Below, piece by piece: positions 21,638-33,160 of a stretch of DNA of 64,000 nt; position 1 is the stretch's first letter, and the number at the start of each line of letters is the position of its first letter. Position numbers and translations under genes: made by a program. The stretch comes from Rotaria macrura (taxonomy: Eukaryota; Rotifera; Eurotatoria; Philodinida; Philodinidae), in assembly GCA_900239685.1 (NCBI GenBank), contig OENT01000649.1, forward strand, positions 24,861 through 88,860, given 5' to 3'. The notes beneath the pieces are model-generated. The model saw only the letters and a program-made list of their open reading frames with translations, did no database searches and had not been told where the DNA came from.

Positions 21638-24265
21638 ATGAACACTTTTAATATTCTAAATCGACACGATCAACAATCATGTGAATCAGCTCGATCGGTA
21701 TTTCTCTCATTAAATATCATGTTCTTTATCAATTATTGTTTTTTAGCTCATGTCAGACGTAATCGATAGTAGTTTAAGTATAAGTACCATTGATTCAAGT
21801 CGTAGTTCAAAATCTATTCTTCAATTGATTACATGGTAAATACAACAAATTGTATGAAAGTATTTTAATCAATCTTTATTTTAGTCCAATATGTCTTGAA
21901 ATTTTTCGTGAGCCATTACAATTACCATGTCAACATACTTTTTGTAAATCATGCCTAGAACGAATCACAGATGATCGTTGGGGTCGATGTAAATTATACT
22001 TTAGAATAATTCTACCTATTTCTTCCTTCAATATACTCATATATAGGTCCTGTTTGTCGTGGATGTTATCGTGTCCCATTTGCTGGTGTTGGTTCATTTG
22101 AAGTAAATCGAACTATTGTCAATTTACTTGAAAGTCTTCCACATACAGAACCTAAACCAATGCTTAAAGCAAAATGTGCTCTTTGTAAACTAGAAGACAC
22201 GATTACTGTAACAATTTTGTTTTGTTTTTCATATGAAATTAAAATGAATTCTATCACTCTCTCTCTCTCCCTCTCTAGGTATGTGAACATTGCCGAGAAG
22301 CCATATGTTGTAAATGTCGTCGGCAACATTACGATGAATTTTCTAGATATATAACTTTGAAATTAAACGAAACTCAACAAGAAACAGAAAAATTGATTGC
22401 CAAAGAAGGTAAAAAAAAAGAACAACAGAGGATATTAAAGTTCGTTTACAAAAAAAAATATAAATCTAAATTTCTTCCTATGTTATGTTACGTTGGAAAT
22501 TCAAGTCGAAAATATAAAAAATCACGAGGAAAATGTCCATCGTTCGAATGATATTGCTAATACTATTCGTAATAAAGTAGCTGATCTAATCGAAAAAATT
22601 AAACAAGAAGAAATAAAATTACTACATAATGTACAAGAATTTAGTAAAACTGAACAACGGTAAATATTATAATTTCTTTAAATGTGAACTACATGATTAA
22701 CTCGGAGCGTTTTAGGCTGATTGATGAAAAAAAGACTTGTGTTAAAGATCTTTCAATCGTCAATCAATTTTGTTTAGAATCTCAAGGAATCTTACAAAAG
22801 TAGATATAAAAATTTAAATGAATGCCGATAAATTTGATATTAAGAAAATTTCATTCTCTTTCTATTTTAGTAAACAAGAAACAGATCAAGAAGCGATTAA
22901 CATTCGACAAAAATGTGAAGAATATGTGATCAGTATCAACAATCTTCAAAGTCAAATACTTGTTGTTAAAACACCTATTCGTCGCGTAACTTAAACTATA
23001 TTACTAACGTTCGGATTATTTTTAGTATTTATCTTGTTTAGATCTCTTTCTTCAATCGAGATATATCATCAGATGCCATATCGTTGGGATTCGTTGAAAT
23101 CGGCATGGTACTAGAGCCTATTGAAAGTGCTGTTCAACTTTCATTCTTACCTCCATCATCATTTAAAATCGATTCACCATCAACAACATCATCTAGTGAT
23201 ATCGATTTACAACATTGTTCAAAACAACTTATTCGTTGTTTAAGTGCTACATTACAACAGCAGAATGATTATCCCAATTGTTCAACACCATCGTATCGTT
23301 CAAATGCGTTAACATCAGAGAATAGTGGATATTGTCGTCAACAACAGCAACAACAACATTCACAAAATCATAAACGAACACCACGCATAATTGGTAAACG
23401 AGGAACACGTGATACTGAATTTATGCATCCATCATCATTAGCTTATTCAAAACGAGATCAACTTATTTGTAAGCAAATAACTAAGAAAAACAAACAGAAA
23501 ACATGATTTTTTCTTCTTATTATAGATGTATGTGATACTTATAATAATCGTCTCGTAACATATAGTATTGATGGTATTTTTCAACAAGTCTATACAGCCA
23601 TAGGTGAAACAGGTGAAACACGATTTCATCATCCATATGCTGTACATATTGATTCTGACAATCGACTTTATTTAATCGATCAATCTGAACGTCGAATAAA
23701 AGTCTTTAATCGAGATTTTAAATTGATTCGCGTTATTGGTCAATATGGCCGAGATGTCGGTCAATATTCTGCTCCATGTGATTTATGTACAAACGAACAA
23801 AATTATATATTCGTATGTGATGCTGGTGGTCATCGAATATTAAAATATAGTGAACAAGGTCAATTTCTTCTAGCCTGGGGTGGTCTTGGCACAGATAGTG
23901 GACGATTTAAATGCCCAGCTTGTGTTTGTATACTTAATGGTGATCGTTTAGCAGTATCAGATTGGGGTAATGATCGAATACAAGTGTTTAATTACGATGG
24001 TGATCATCTTATATCAATTGGACAACGTGGTAAACTTTTAGCTGAATTTTTTCGTCCATTAGGTCTTGCATACGATGAAACGACAGAAAAGTTATTCGTA
24101 TGCGACGAAGGAAATAATCGTGTAACAATATTTAACAATGATTTTACTACAGCAGAACTTTTACATTCGAAACTTGGTTTTCATGGGCCATATGATATCC
24201 TACTACTTAAAGATGGTCGCATTATTATATCCGAGCATCGAGCACATCGTTTACAAATCATTTAA
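21638..24265 (+). CDS. TRIM-NHL protein (RING, B-box, coiled coil, NHL repeats)
   Basis: Ten exons fit exactly in frame: 21638-21697, 21747-21835, 21885-21988, 22047-22207, 22279-22408, 22506-22659, 22716-22799, 22871-22985, 23042-23468 and 23526-24265, encoding 687 residues. The RING finger is complete (C50, C53, C65, H67, C70, C73, C85, C88). A B-box follows (C128, C131, C140, C143, C148, C151, H155). Residues about 160-290 are Lys/Glu/Gln-rich and likely coiled coil, and a low-complexity linker includes a run of six glutamines. NHL repeats fill residues 425-687, with repeated units such as YVCDTYNNRL, FVCDAGGHRI and AVSDWGNDRI. Family members are E3 ubiquitin ligases whose NHL propeller binds RNA or protein. 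There is no filamin domain between coiled coil and NHL, so the layout resembles TRIM32. Introns are 45-100 bp. Confidence 0.9.
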
Positions 24266-25146
24266 ATGAAGAGAAAATTGTTTTTCTTTTGCTGGTTTCA
24301 TCTTTTTTTGTCGAAATAATAATTACTAACTAGGTCAGATGTCTACTTGAATATACCTATGTTTCTAAGGTTGTTTTTTTTTGTTGTTTTCAAAATATGT
24401 TTACAAAAATATTCATAACAAACATATTCAAAATGATAAGATCAACATATGCTATCCTAATAGATACGTAGGTAATGATACGATTCATATTTGTTCAAGT
24501 TTGCATGCGACTTTAATACAATGAAAGTTATCTTTCATAATAAAAGTTATTCTTTGACTCAAAATGAAGATGATTAATGGATGAACAAACTTAGCTTCAG
24601 ATGTATGAATTATCGCTAGAACAATGATAAACGAGCATGCGGAGTATGTCATTTGAATTATGATCGATCACGAACCTTTGCACTTTTTCTTCATGAAATC
24701 GATAGAAAGAAGATGTTCTTTTCTTACGAACACGAGTGTCAGATTAGGCATTAACTAAAGTTAAAATAGTCAAACAAAAAACTTTTTCTTTCACTATTTA
24801 AATTCTTGTTATAATGACGAGATAATTGTTTCAATGTTGATGATGTTTTCATTTAACAAAAGAAGCAGATCTTACAAATTAATTGATGAACTCTACGACT
24901 TGTAAACAAAGTTGAATACATTGTTAGTTTCTCTCTTTCTTGATATACAAGACGATTAAAATCAATGAAGAGTGAATAGGAAAACATAATTACATATGTC
25001 ATGAAATATTGATTTGTTTTCTAGCAGTTGCTATATGCTTATATGATTCACAGTTAATTAATGATAATTCTTGATCATTTTCTTTGGATGAAGTTATTAT
25101 TAGAAAAAATGTTTAAATTTTTATGAGACGATGAACAACACTCTTT
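24266..25146. other. Spacer between convergent genes
   Basis: No gene seen between the convergent TRIM-NHL and propeller genes; AT-rich throughout. Confidence 0.45.
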
Positions 25147-26106
25147 CTACAGTTTGTGGTAATAGATAAGTTCACCTGCTTCATCGGGTGCTGATCGTTC
25201 GCTGGGTATGAAAAGAGTAACAATTAAAATGGCCTGATTCTTCCATGTGGTGAGTGTCATTGTTGGATTAGCAAATGCTTGACTTCCTCTATGTGTGACA
25301 ACGGGTACTTGATCAGCACTACCTGTCTGAGGATCGAATATAAACGTGCGCCATGTACCGAAATCTTGTGGTGTAAATTGTCCTTCGATAACTGTAAATG
25401 TAAAATTATCAAAATTTGAAAGTGCATCTCGATCACCAATATTGCCTCGTACACCATAATTAAGTATTGCATTATCAACATTAGGTTGTTTACGGATTTC
25501 AATCCATAGATTAAAATTTTTCAAAGTACCTCGAGCTTGTCGATCAACAATACAGTTATCATAAAAATGAAAACCAACATCAATATCATTTAACGTCGGT
25601 TGTCCATATATATTGGGAGTACCTTCAGCACATCGAGATAATGTACGTGGAACTGAATAGTTCTTTTGAGAAGTACCTGCTTGCAAATCTGACCATGTTG
25701 GATAAAACGAAAATCTTAAATGATTATTAGGTTCTTGTTCCCAAGCGACAATATATCCTTGCGGTTGATCACTCGGCACAGCAATAGTTGGTTGTGAACC
25801 GTAATAAGCTAATTCTTGTAGCCATATCCAATTCAAAAGATCAGTCGACAAAGCTAAATTAACTCTTGGCACACCGCTGATATAAGTATGATAAACACCA
25901 ATGAATTCTTCACTATCTGTTCGTTTAATAATTTTAACACAATCCATCGTATTTCCCCGATGATCACGTGAACTATATCGATATGCATCAGATTGACGAA
26001 CATCACCAATCAGAGCTACAAGTTTATGACGCGCATCGTCCGAAGGGGATTGTGCTTGTACAAGATGTAAAATACTACAGATGAGTATAAATATTATTGA
26101 CGACAT
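25147..26106 (-). CDS. Secreted beta-propeller-like protein
   Basis: A single exon of 319 codons. Residues 1-18 form a classic signal peptide (IIFILICSILHLVQA) with cleavage likely after AQA/VQA. The mature part is all-beta in character. ALSTDLLNWIW resembles the strand motif that ends blades in five-bladed propellers of GH43/GH32-type glycosidases, and EGTPNIYG and ANPTMTL recall other blade motifs. Catalytic acids could not be assigned with confidence, so glycosidase activity is a hypothesis only. Four sequons suggest glycosylation. The intronless structure and extracellular destination fit a transferred digestive or surface protein, as often seen in bdelloids, but a multigene native family is equally possible. 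Confidence 0.7.
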   Translation of the reverse strand: MSSIIFILICSILHLVQAQSPSDDARHKLVALIGDVRQSDAYRYSSRDHRGNTMDCVKIIKRTDSEEFIGVYHTYISGVPRVNLALSTDLLNWIWLQELAYYGSQPTIAVPSDQPQGYIVAWEQEPNNHLRFSFYPTWSDLQAGTSQKNYSVPRTLSRCAEGTPNIYGQPTLNDIDVGFHFYDNCIVDRQARGTLKNFNLWIEIRKQPNVDNAILNYGVRGNIGDRDALSNFDNFTFTVIEGQFTPQDFGTWRTFIFDPQTGSADQVPVVTHRGSQAFANPTMTLTTWKNQAILIVTLFIPSERSAPDEAGELIYYHKL

Positions 26107-28194
26107 TCAAATAGTTTTTTTCGTATGAAGGGTTGCATGATATAGTTTTTATCGATGGTAATCATTGTCACCTGTAATTGTATCTCACGAAAAATTTTAT
26201 CAATTCAAAAAATGAATTATTAATAAGAAAGAAATATACATATACGCTGTCAGATACTAGACAGATGACAGAAGAATAATTAGTTGCAATTGAATTAATG
26301 TTTGCTATAAACTCTAAATAACTGGTAGATGCATGAACACAAATGAATCATATATTTACCATTGATATTTGCTTACAAACAAAATTTTGATAATAGATTT
26401 TTATCAAAATGAGACAACAACATTAAATTTTTAAAAATGTAGATTTTTCAAGTGATTTCCTCTCAGAATCGATCACCATAAATGTTGTCATTTTGCTTCT
26501 CTGATCTTACTTCATTCGTTTTTATACCAATACGACGATGAAAAACGAGTAACTACATAAAGTCGCTGTGTTTCCATTTCTATTGAAAACTTTGGAATAT
26601 GACATGAATTATTGGAAACATAAATATTAGTGTATAAAAAACTTAAAATGAAGCACAAAGTATTTTATTGACTTTTTAAACACCAGAAAAAAAAAATTAA
26701 AAATATACATAATAAACGTTTAAAAAACATTTTTTATGAAGTTGTCTATATAGTAAAATATCATTCACGAATTATAAAACTTATTGGAGTGTGTGCTCGT
26801 TTTCAATCAGAATGCATAGATCAATATAATCAAAAACATTTGAAGATTCATCTTATTACTATTTCAATGATGTGAGAAAATCCAAACCGTATACTTTCCT
26901 AGACTGGCAAGTATTTTAATAGAAACATTATTTATCAAAAAAACGTACCACATTTAGAAAATGCCGAGTTTTCCAATGGATAATAACATCCTTCAGCATG
27001 ACCTGTATTATCGAAATCTGATGGTTTAATGGATTTGATATCAACTTGTGATTAAATTACTGTATGTTTACACCAACTTTGTCTATTTTCATTGCAGGTG
27101 AAAACGAATAAGCTTTGTTGTCGAAAAAATTAGGAACTTTACAAAGTCGCATATAAATGGAAGTACTTTCTTCGGAACACAACTGAAAAGTATAAATGAT
27201 TCAACAAAAATTCTAATACTACGATTGATGAGAACAATGAATTTTCATCGTTCGAATTTATTTATAAGAATGCAAATACATTCAATAAGTATAGATACGT
27301 ATGATTTTGTACTATTTCATTTCACAACTGAAACTGAATGTTTTAATTCATTGAACAATTTTTCCTACGATTAAAATTGTAAAACTTAATCTGCTACGGT
27401 AGTTTACACTTGACACTCATCCTGTGATAGGGAATCTAGTCATAATTTGTATTCTATCAAGTTTAATAATCGTTTTTATACTGATAAAAATTAGATGATA
27501 TCCATTACTGATGATATCAACAATATGAACATTTAAGTATTTATCATGAGTAAAAGAATATGTTTCATAAATTCATTCCTATGTGAACATTAGATGATTT
27601 CATTCGAATGAAAAGTAAAAGTATTTAGAAGTATAACATGCATGATTCTCTACCATATCTAGTTCCATCTCACAAAAATATACCAAAGTTTCTCATGTTT
27701 TAAAAGAACAACGACTGATTGAAGAGCTAAAAATTTGTTCGCTTTCATTTCCTTATATATCAATACCATAACTAGTATATAACTACCGATAATGTCATTA
27801 TGCAAGTTATACCACTAGTTATAGAAAATTGATCTGTATAGAAAAAAATGGAACATAGAGATCGTCAGAGTCTGATTAATCTTCCATCAGATACTATTGA
27901 AACATTGCACGTTTTCAATAATTATCACTCTTCTATGCTCGCAGCTGATACATTCAATATAGAAAACAAAGAGTTCTACATTGACATTCATAGTTGTATT
28001 ATAAGAAATAGAATATAAAATATGCAATTTTGATGATTTTTTTTTCGAAAGCATATATAATTAATTGTACTTTTCTTCATAAGTAATCACAATGAAACAC
28101 TAAACAAGGAAAATCTATAACGATATACGATAGAAGACATCAGATAAAACAGAAGTTGTCTATGAATCAAAATAAATAACTAAATCAAATACTA
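26107..28194. other. AT-rich intergenic region
   Basis: About 2.1 kb without a supported gene. Near 27419-27445 the string gtgatagggaatctagtc resembles part of the candidate MITE at 59.7 kb, which may be chance or a shared relic. Confidence 0.4.
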
Positions 28195-30891
28195 TTAAAC
28201 TGAAGGAACATCGTTATTTATGCGACGTATTAGTAGATGCCAGGCATGTTCAACTTGTTTTTGAGTAACACTTTCTGCCCAATAAGTACATAGTAAAACA
28301 TTAGCAGATAAAAACCGTTCTCGATTCGACATTTGATTATCTAAACGACGTTGTGCTTCGTCCAATGATAGATGATCTCGTTCGATCACACGTCGAATAG
28401 CCTAAAATGATAAACAAATCGTAAATCGATAGATAGGATAAAGACATATTGAAGTGCAAATAAACAAAAATATATACTTCTTTCGGAGGAATAGATGCAA
28501 TCCATACTTCATTAACTGCTACAGTCCATTGAGCTTCAAGTAATACAGCTGCATCAAGTACAATGATACGCTTGCCTAATAGAATCAGTGAAAAAGTATT
28601 ATAAAATGTAAAATGTTCAATCATTTTACCTTGTTTATGAAAATCTTCTATCCGCTCTTGTGTCAATTTTAAAATAGCAGGCCAAACAATATCCGTTAGT
28701 TTTTTCAGTTCATTAGATGATTGGAAAACTTTTCCACCAAGTATTTTTCTATCGATAGATCTATCCAATGGATTAATAATATCTTCACCGAATGTTGTGA
28801 TTATTTTTCTATAGACATCGGTGTCTACATGATAGGTTTCATGACCTGAATGTAAACATTAAAAAGAAATGGTTATTTCAACTAGCAAATTTTTTTATTA
28901 GAACACGAAAACACTTACCGAGTTTATCACAATTAATATTAGCAGCACCAAGATTTTCTAGGCGACGGGCAATGCTCGATTTTCCTGAGCCTATGCCACC
29001 AGTTAGACCAATTATATACGGCCGATTAGGTTCAGCTGTTTTCTAGATATGTTAATAAAATAAATCAAAATATGAAAATTATACTGATAGTAAAATGTTT
29101 TGTACTAATGGTGGTTTAAGAAGAATACCAAGCATTTCCCGTCGAAGTGACGTTGAACTCAATTTTTTTTCGCCATCTTCATTGTTTCCATCATTTGGTA
29201 CCATGGGTACAACATGAACAGCTATTTGTTTTAAACCATTTTTTTGTCTTTCTTTATTGACTTGTACAGCGCCTAACTGTGTTTCCTCAGTAACAACAAT
29301 ACACTAAATAATTACATATTTCAGAATTAAGAAAAATACAAGCAATATTTTCTTTGTAGCCATTTACGTTTAAATCAGCCATCGTTGCTGATGGACCACA
29401 TGGATCTTCAATCGGTTCACAGTGTACGTGAAGACTTGGTCGAATCAAACCAATAAAAGAACGAACATTCGACATTCGATCCTCAACCGATTCAATAACT
29501 TCAGCCAAAACCTAAATAAATGTAAACTTCCGTGAACGATAATCTTACTTAAAATGTTTCATGTTTTTTAAAAATGAAGTCACCTATCAGCACTCGAGCA
29601 TCATTGTTCTTATAATTATCATTTTTTATTACTATCTATTTTCAATGAAAGTGAGTAACCATGTTATTTTCTTTTTTCATGCATCCCGTCTGACTGATCG
29701 AAGAAAAAAAAACTATGAATGATGACAAGGGTAAATCAAATTGGACCTCACTTAAATATGGAATAGGGCAGTACATAGATACGTAGTCATTTTAAAGTGC
29801 ATTCTAAATCTTGTTCATCTTAATCAATTCGATGAATAGTTCAGGCTTTTTAATGGTACATTGATGGCTCATCGAAGTCATTTCTCCTAACATCCAACCA
29901 AAACTAGAGAATTTTAAAATCTAAGTAGAGTTTTTTTTGTTCTGACAAGTCAATCTCTCACTAATCAAAGTTGGAGTGAATGAAGATGAAAAATACAGAG
30001 AATTTACTTTGATTACTTTACAACTAATGATACTGTTTATGTTCTGATATTTTTTTTTATGTAACTAAGAGGCATCATAAATGATCACTTAGAAATGGCC
30101 AATAGCATTTATTTGTGAAAAGATTTTCATGTATTCTAGATTTATCAAAATCTTTGCCTAAAAAGTACGGCTAGACATGAGTTTCAATATGTATTACTTT
30201 GTTGTGTATCATGACACCGTCCGTTACACCCACAACTATTTTTTCATCACAGAGCAAAGCAGTTTCGGTTAGCAACAGTTTATGTCCGTTGTGTAATCTA
30301 TCAAACGTACCTAAAATTTAAAACCTATCATTCGGATTTTTACAATATTTATTTTTATGTACCGCCTAAAACTCCTCGATTAAACTGATCAGTAGATTTG
30401 GAATTAAATAAATCATTATCGAATGTAGGTGTATTTTCTATTGTACTATCTTTTTCCGTTTCTTTTTCATCAATCATGCGAATTTCAAAATTTTGATCTA
30501 ATTGATAGAAATGATCACGACAATAGTTATATAATCCTGATGACGGTAAACAATCGGCAAATACGACTTCACATAGACGAGGTAAAAGAATAGGATTTGT
30601 AGATTTGATGACGGAGTCAACATTATGAAGAAGAATATCAACGGATGGATTTTTCGTGGCTGTCAATTGTTTATAAACAGCATAGAGCATTGGACGTAAA
30701 CGTTGTTTTTGTTGTTCATGATCAAAGAATTTCTCTGATGATGTTTCAAAATTTGGATATTGAAAAATAACATAAAGATTTTTTTCAACTTGTGGAATGA
30801 CAGTTGAAAGAATAAAGGGAATACGAGAACGACTAGGATTCGTTATTAATAAAAGTGCTGTTTGAAATCGATGCATATTTATATCATTCAT
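28195..30891 (-). CDS. COASY: Bifunctional coenzyme A synthase
   Basis: Eight exons on the minus strand: 30891-30363, 30310-30198, 29511-29368, 29303-29106, 29042-28919, 28845-28630, 28575-28478 and 28401-28195, total 542 residues, close to animal CoA synthases. It carries out the last two steps of CoA synthesis. The phosphopantetheine adenylyltransferase domain has [12 protein letters not shown] (residues 176-187; His183 and His186 form the HxGH site) and later [11 protein letters not shown] and VTEETQLGA. The dephospho-CoA kinase domain begins at about residue 335 with the P-loop GGIGSGKSS (343-351), then [15 protein letters not shown] and [18 protein letters not shown]. Introns are 47-75 bp except intron 2 (29512-30197, 686 bp). 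It is the last gene of a co-oriented five-gene block. Confidence 0.95.
29512..30197. other. Long intron 2 of the CoA synthase gene
   Basis: 686 bp against about 47-75 bp for the gene's other introns. It shows no open frame or terminal repeats that I could recognise. Confidence 0.6.
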
Positions 30892-31541
30892 GATAATTCA
30901 TCTCACATAAAAGAATAGACCATGTCCATTTCACTAATCAAGCCAACAAATCAAACTATGAAATCAATGCACAATATTTTCTAGAATACGAAGATAAGAA
31001 TAACAATTATAGTTTGTTAAAAACAAACAAAAAGAAAAATAGAATAAATCATAGATTTCAGTAAGAACCTATTCTATTTTTACGTTATCTTATCTTATTT
31101 TGATAAAATCAATCAATTGAATAATTTAAATATCTCTTTTCAATCGTTCAATAAATTATATTTTTATATAAGATCTCGATTTTTAAGCTGCAATCTGATT
31201 TCAGTTGTATGTCATGTTGATCAGAATTTGATTCAGATGAAACATTTGTTTTTCTTTTGTAGTAAATTTCCTTTTTTCAGTTTGATAGATTCATTACTTT
31301 TTCAGAGTAGAAAATAAGTGAAAAATAAAAATATTATTCATGGTAATTTTATTTTCAAAGACAAGACAACATCGTTCGATTGCACATAAAGATCAAAATA
31401 TTATTGAGAAAGAGAAGAAGAAAAAATTAATTTGAATATCTATACGTGGGTTTGATCGGAATGACGACTACTCGATTGTTTCATAAATAATTTTTTTTAT
31501 AGAATAGATTAACATAGTAGTTTCATATTAATTGAAATTCA
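30892..31541. other. Spacer between AP-2 sigma and CoA synthase
   Basis: 650 bp AT-rich. On the minus strand a pyrimidine-rich tract ending attctag lies about 110 bases before the CoA synthase ATG and could be a cis or trans acceptor. Confidence 0.4.
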
Positions 31542-33068
31542 TCATTCAAGTGATGTTAATGTTGTTAGTTGTTTTAACACTTTAATTTGACTTGTTTCTC
31601 GTATCTCACCAGCAAGAAACATTTCGTCGACTACTGAATAAACCTTTCAATAGAAAAATAGAGTTAATTATCTCAATGAAGAATCGAAAAAACAATGATT
31701 AATTTTACTTTATAGAAATTGAAGACCAAATCAAGTTCGCATACATTATGAAAGAATCTTTTCATAAAAAGAAAAAGAAAAACATATTCAATAAATGAGA
31801 TCTTTTTTTTCTTTCTTTCATATTGACTTACTCATTGAGAACTTCAACAAAATTATGTATAGCTTCAAGATAAGCTAAATTATTATCATTAACATCAACA
31901 CAAATACAAAAATATAAACCCGCATAGCGACGGTAGACAATTTTAAAATTACGAAACTAAAAAAGCAATAAAAGTATTTCGATTATCAATCATCATGCAT
32001 AACATTGATCATACCTCGACGAAACTAAATAAATAAGAAACAAAAAAATTTGCATGAAAAGTACAAAAGAAAAATATATGTTAAACTAACTTTGTATGTT
32101 TAGCATCACGTACAGTGACTAATGCATGAACTTCTTCAATTAATTTTTGTTTCTCATCATCATGAAAGTTCATGAACCTATTTAAAAAATGATATAAACA
32201 GCTACATCATTTATATTACATAAATCTCTACTAGAAAATAATTAATACTATTAGTCGGAAGGGATCAAATTTTCATAAGATAAAAATCTTATTTCTTTTA
32301 TATGCTATAAAATAATCGGATGTCTTTTCATCGGTTTCAAATATTCAATTATAATAATAACTCGTCTTATGAAACAATTTTAAGACAAGAATTATATTTT
32401 TCAAGAAAATTCTGTTGCGATTATTCGGCTTGTTAACAACTTCACGTAAGCACAATTAAAATTTATTGAAAATTTTGATTCGTCCCAAGAAAATGAAAAC
32501 AAGACTACATTTTAAAAACTTTCACGTAAGACTAAATAGTAAGAAAGACATCGAATATGGATAGGACTTTACAGCAAACGAGATGCAAACGGTGACTTTG
32601 ATTTGTTTCAAACGTCGTTAGATTGTTGTAAATAAATTTAATAAGTTAACAGACTACTTGACGAAATAAACGGTTTTCATATTTCTAACTTGACAGATCT
32701 CAGTTATCATGCGTGACATCGAACCCTACAAATGATGGACATCAGCAATAGACATATACTTCATTCGAAACAATTAAAAACACAAAAATCTATTCGAAAT
32801 ATAGAACAGTTCTAAATCTATCAATGATCTGTCAGCAATTTTCTTGCCCTGTACAACATTTGCATTTCTAGATGTTTTCATTAGACATACAAATATACAA
32901 ATAAGTTTCAGATAGTAATACGTAATCGACAAACATGTTAGATTATTTCAACAAATATTATACTTGAACTTTATCCATAAACTAGTTCAAAGAGTTTTGT
33001 GAGAACACATACCATTTAGCTAAACGAGTTTTTCCAGCTCGGTTTTGAATAAGAATGAATCGAATCAT
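31542..33068 (-). CDS. AP2S1: AP-2 complex subunit sigma
   Basis: Six exons: 33068-33013, 32177-32091, 32024-32015, 31956-31832, 31757-31709 and 31643-31542. They give 142 residues, the exact length of animal AP-2 sigma. The product is the small subunit of the AP-2 clathrin adaptor at the plasma membrane and helps bind dileucine sorting signals. Recognisable strings are [38 protein letters not shown] and [16 protein letters not shown]. Exon 3 is only 10 nt long (tttcgtcgag) and supplies the end of N plus FVE; without it the reading frame breaks. Intron 1 is unusually long (835 bp). A strong pyrimidine tract ending cttttag lies about 30 bases before the ATG, 92 bp after the PIG-O stop. Confidence 0.96.
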
Positions 33069-33160
33069 AATTGATATTCTTAGAACTTCAATAATCTAAA
33101 AGAAAAAAAAGAAACGAATGTGATACATTGACATAAAAGAATAGAACAAGATTTATAGTT

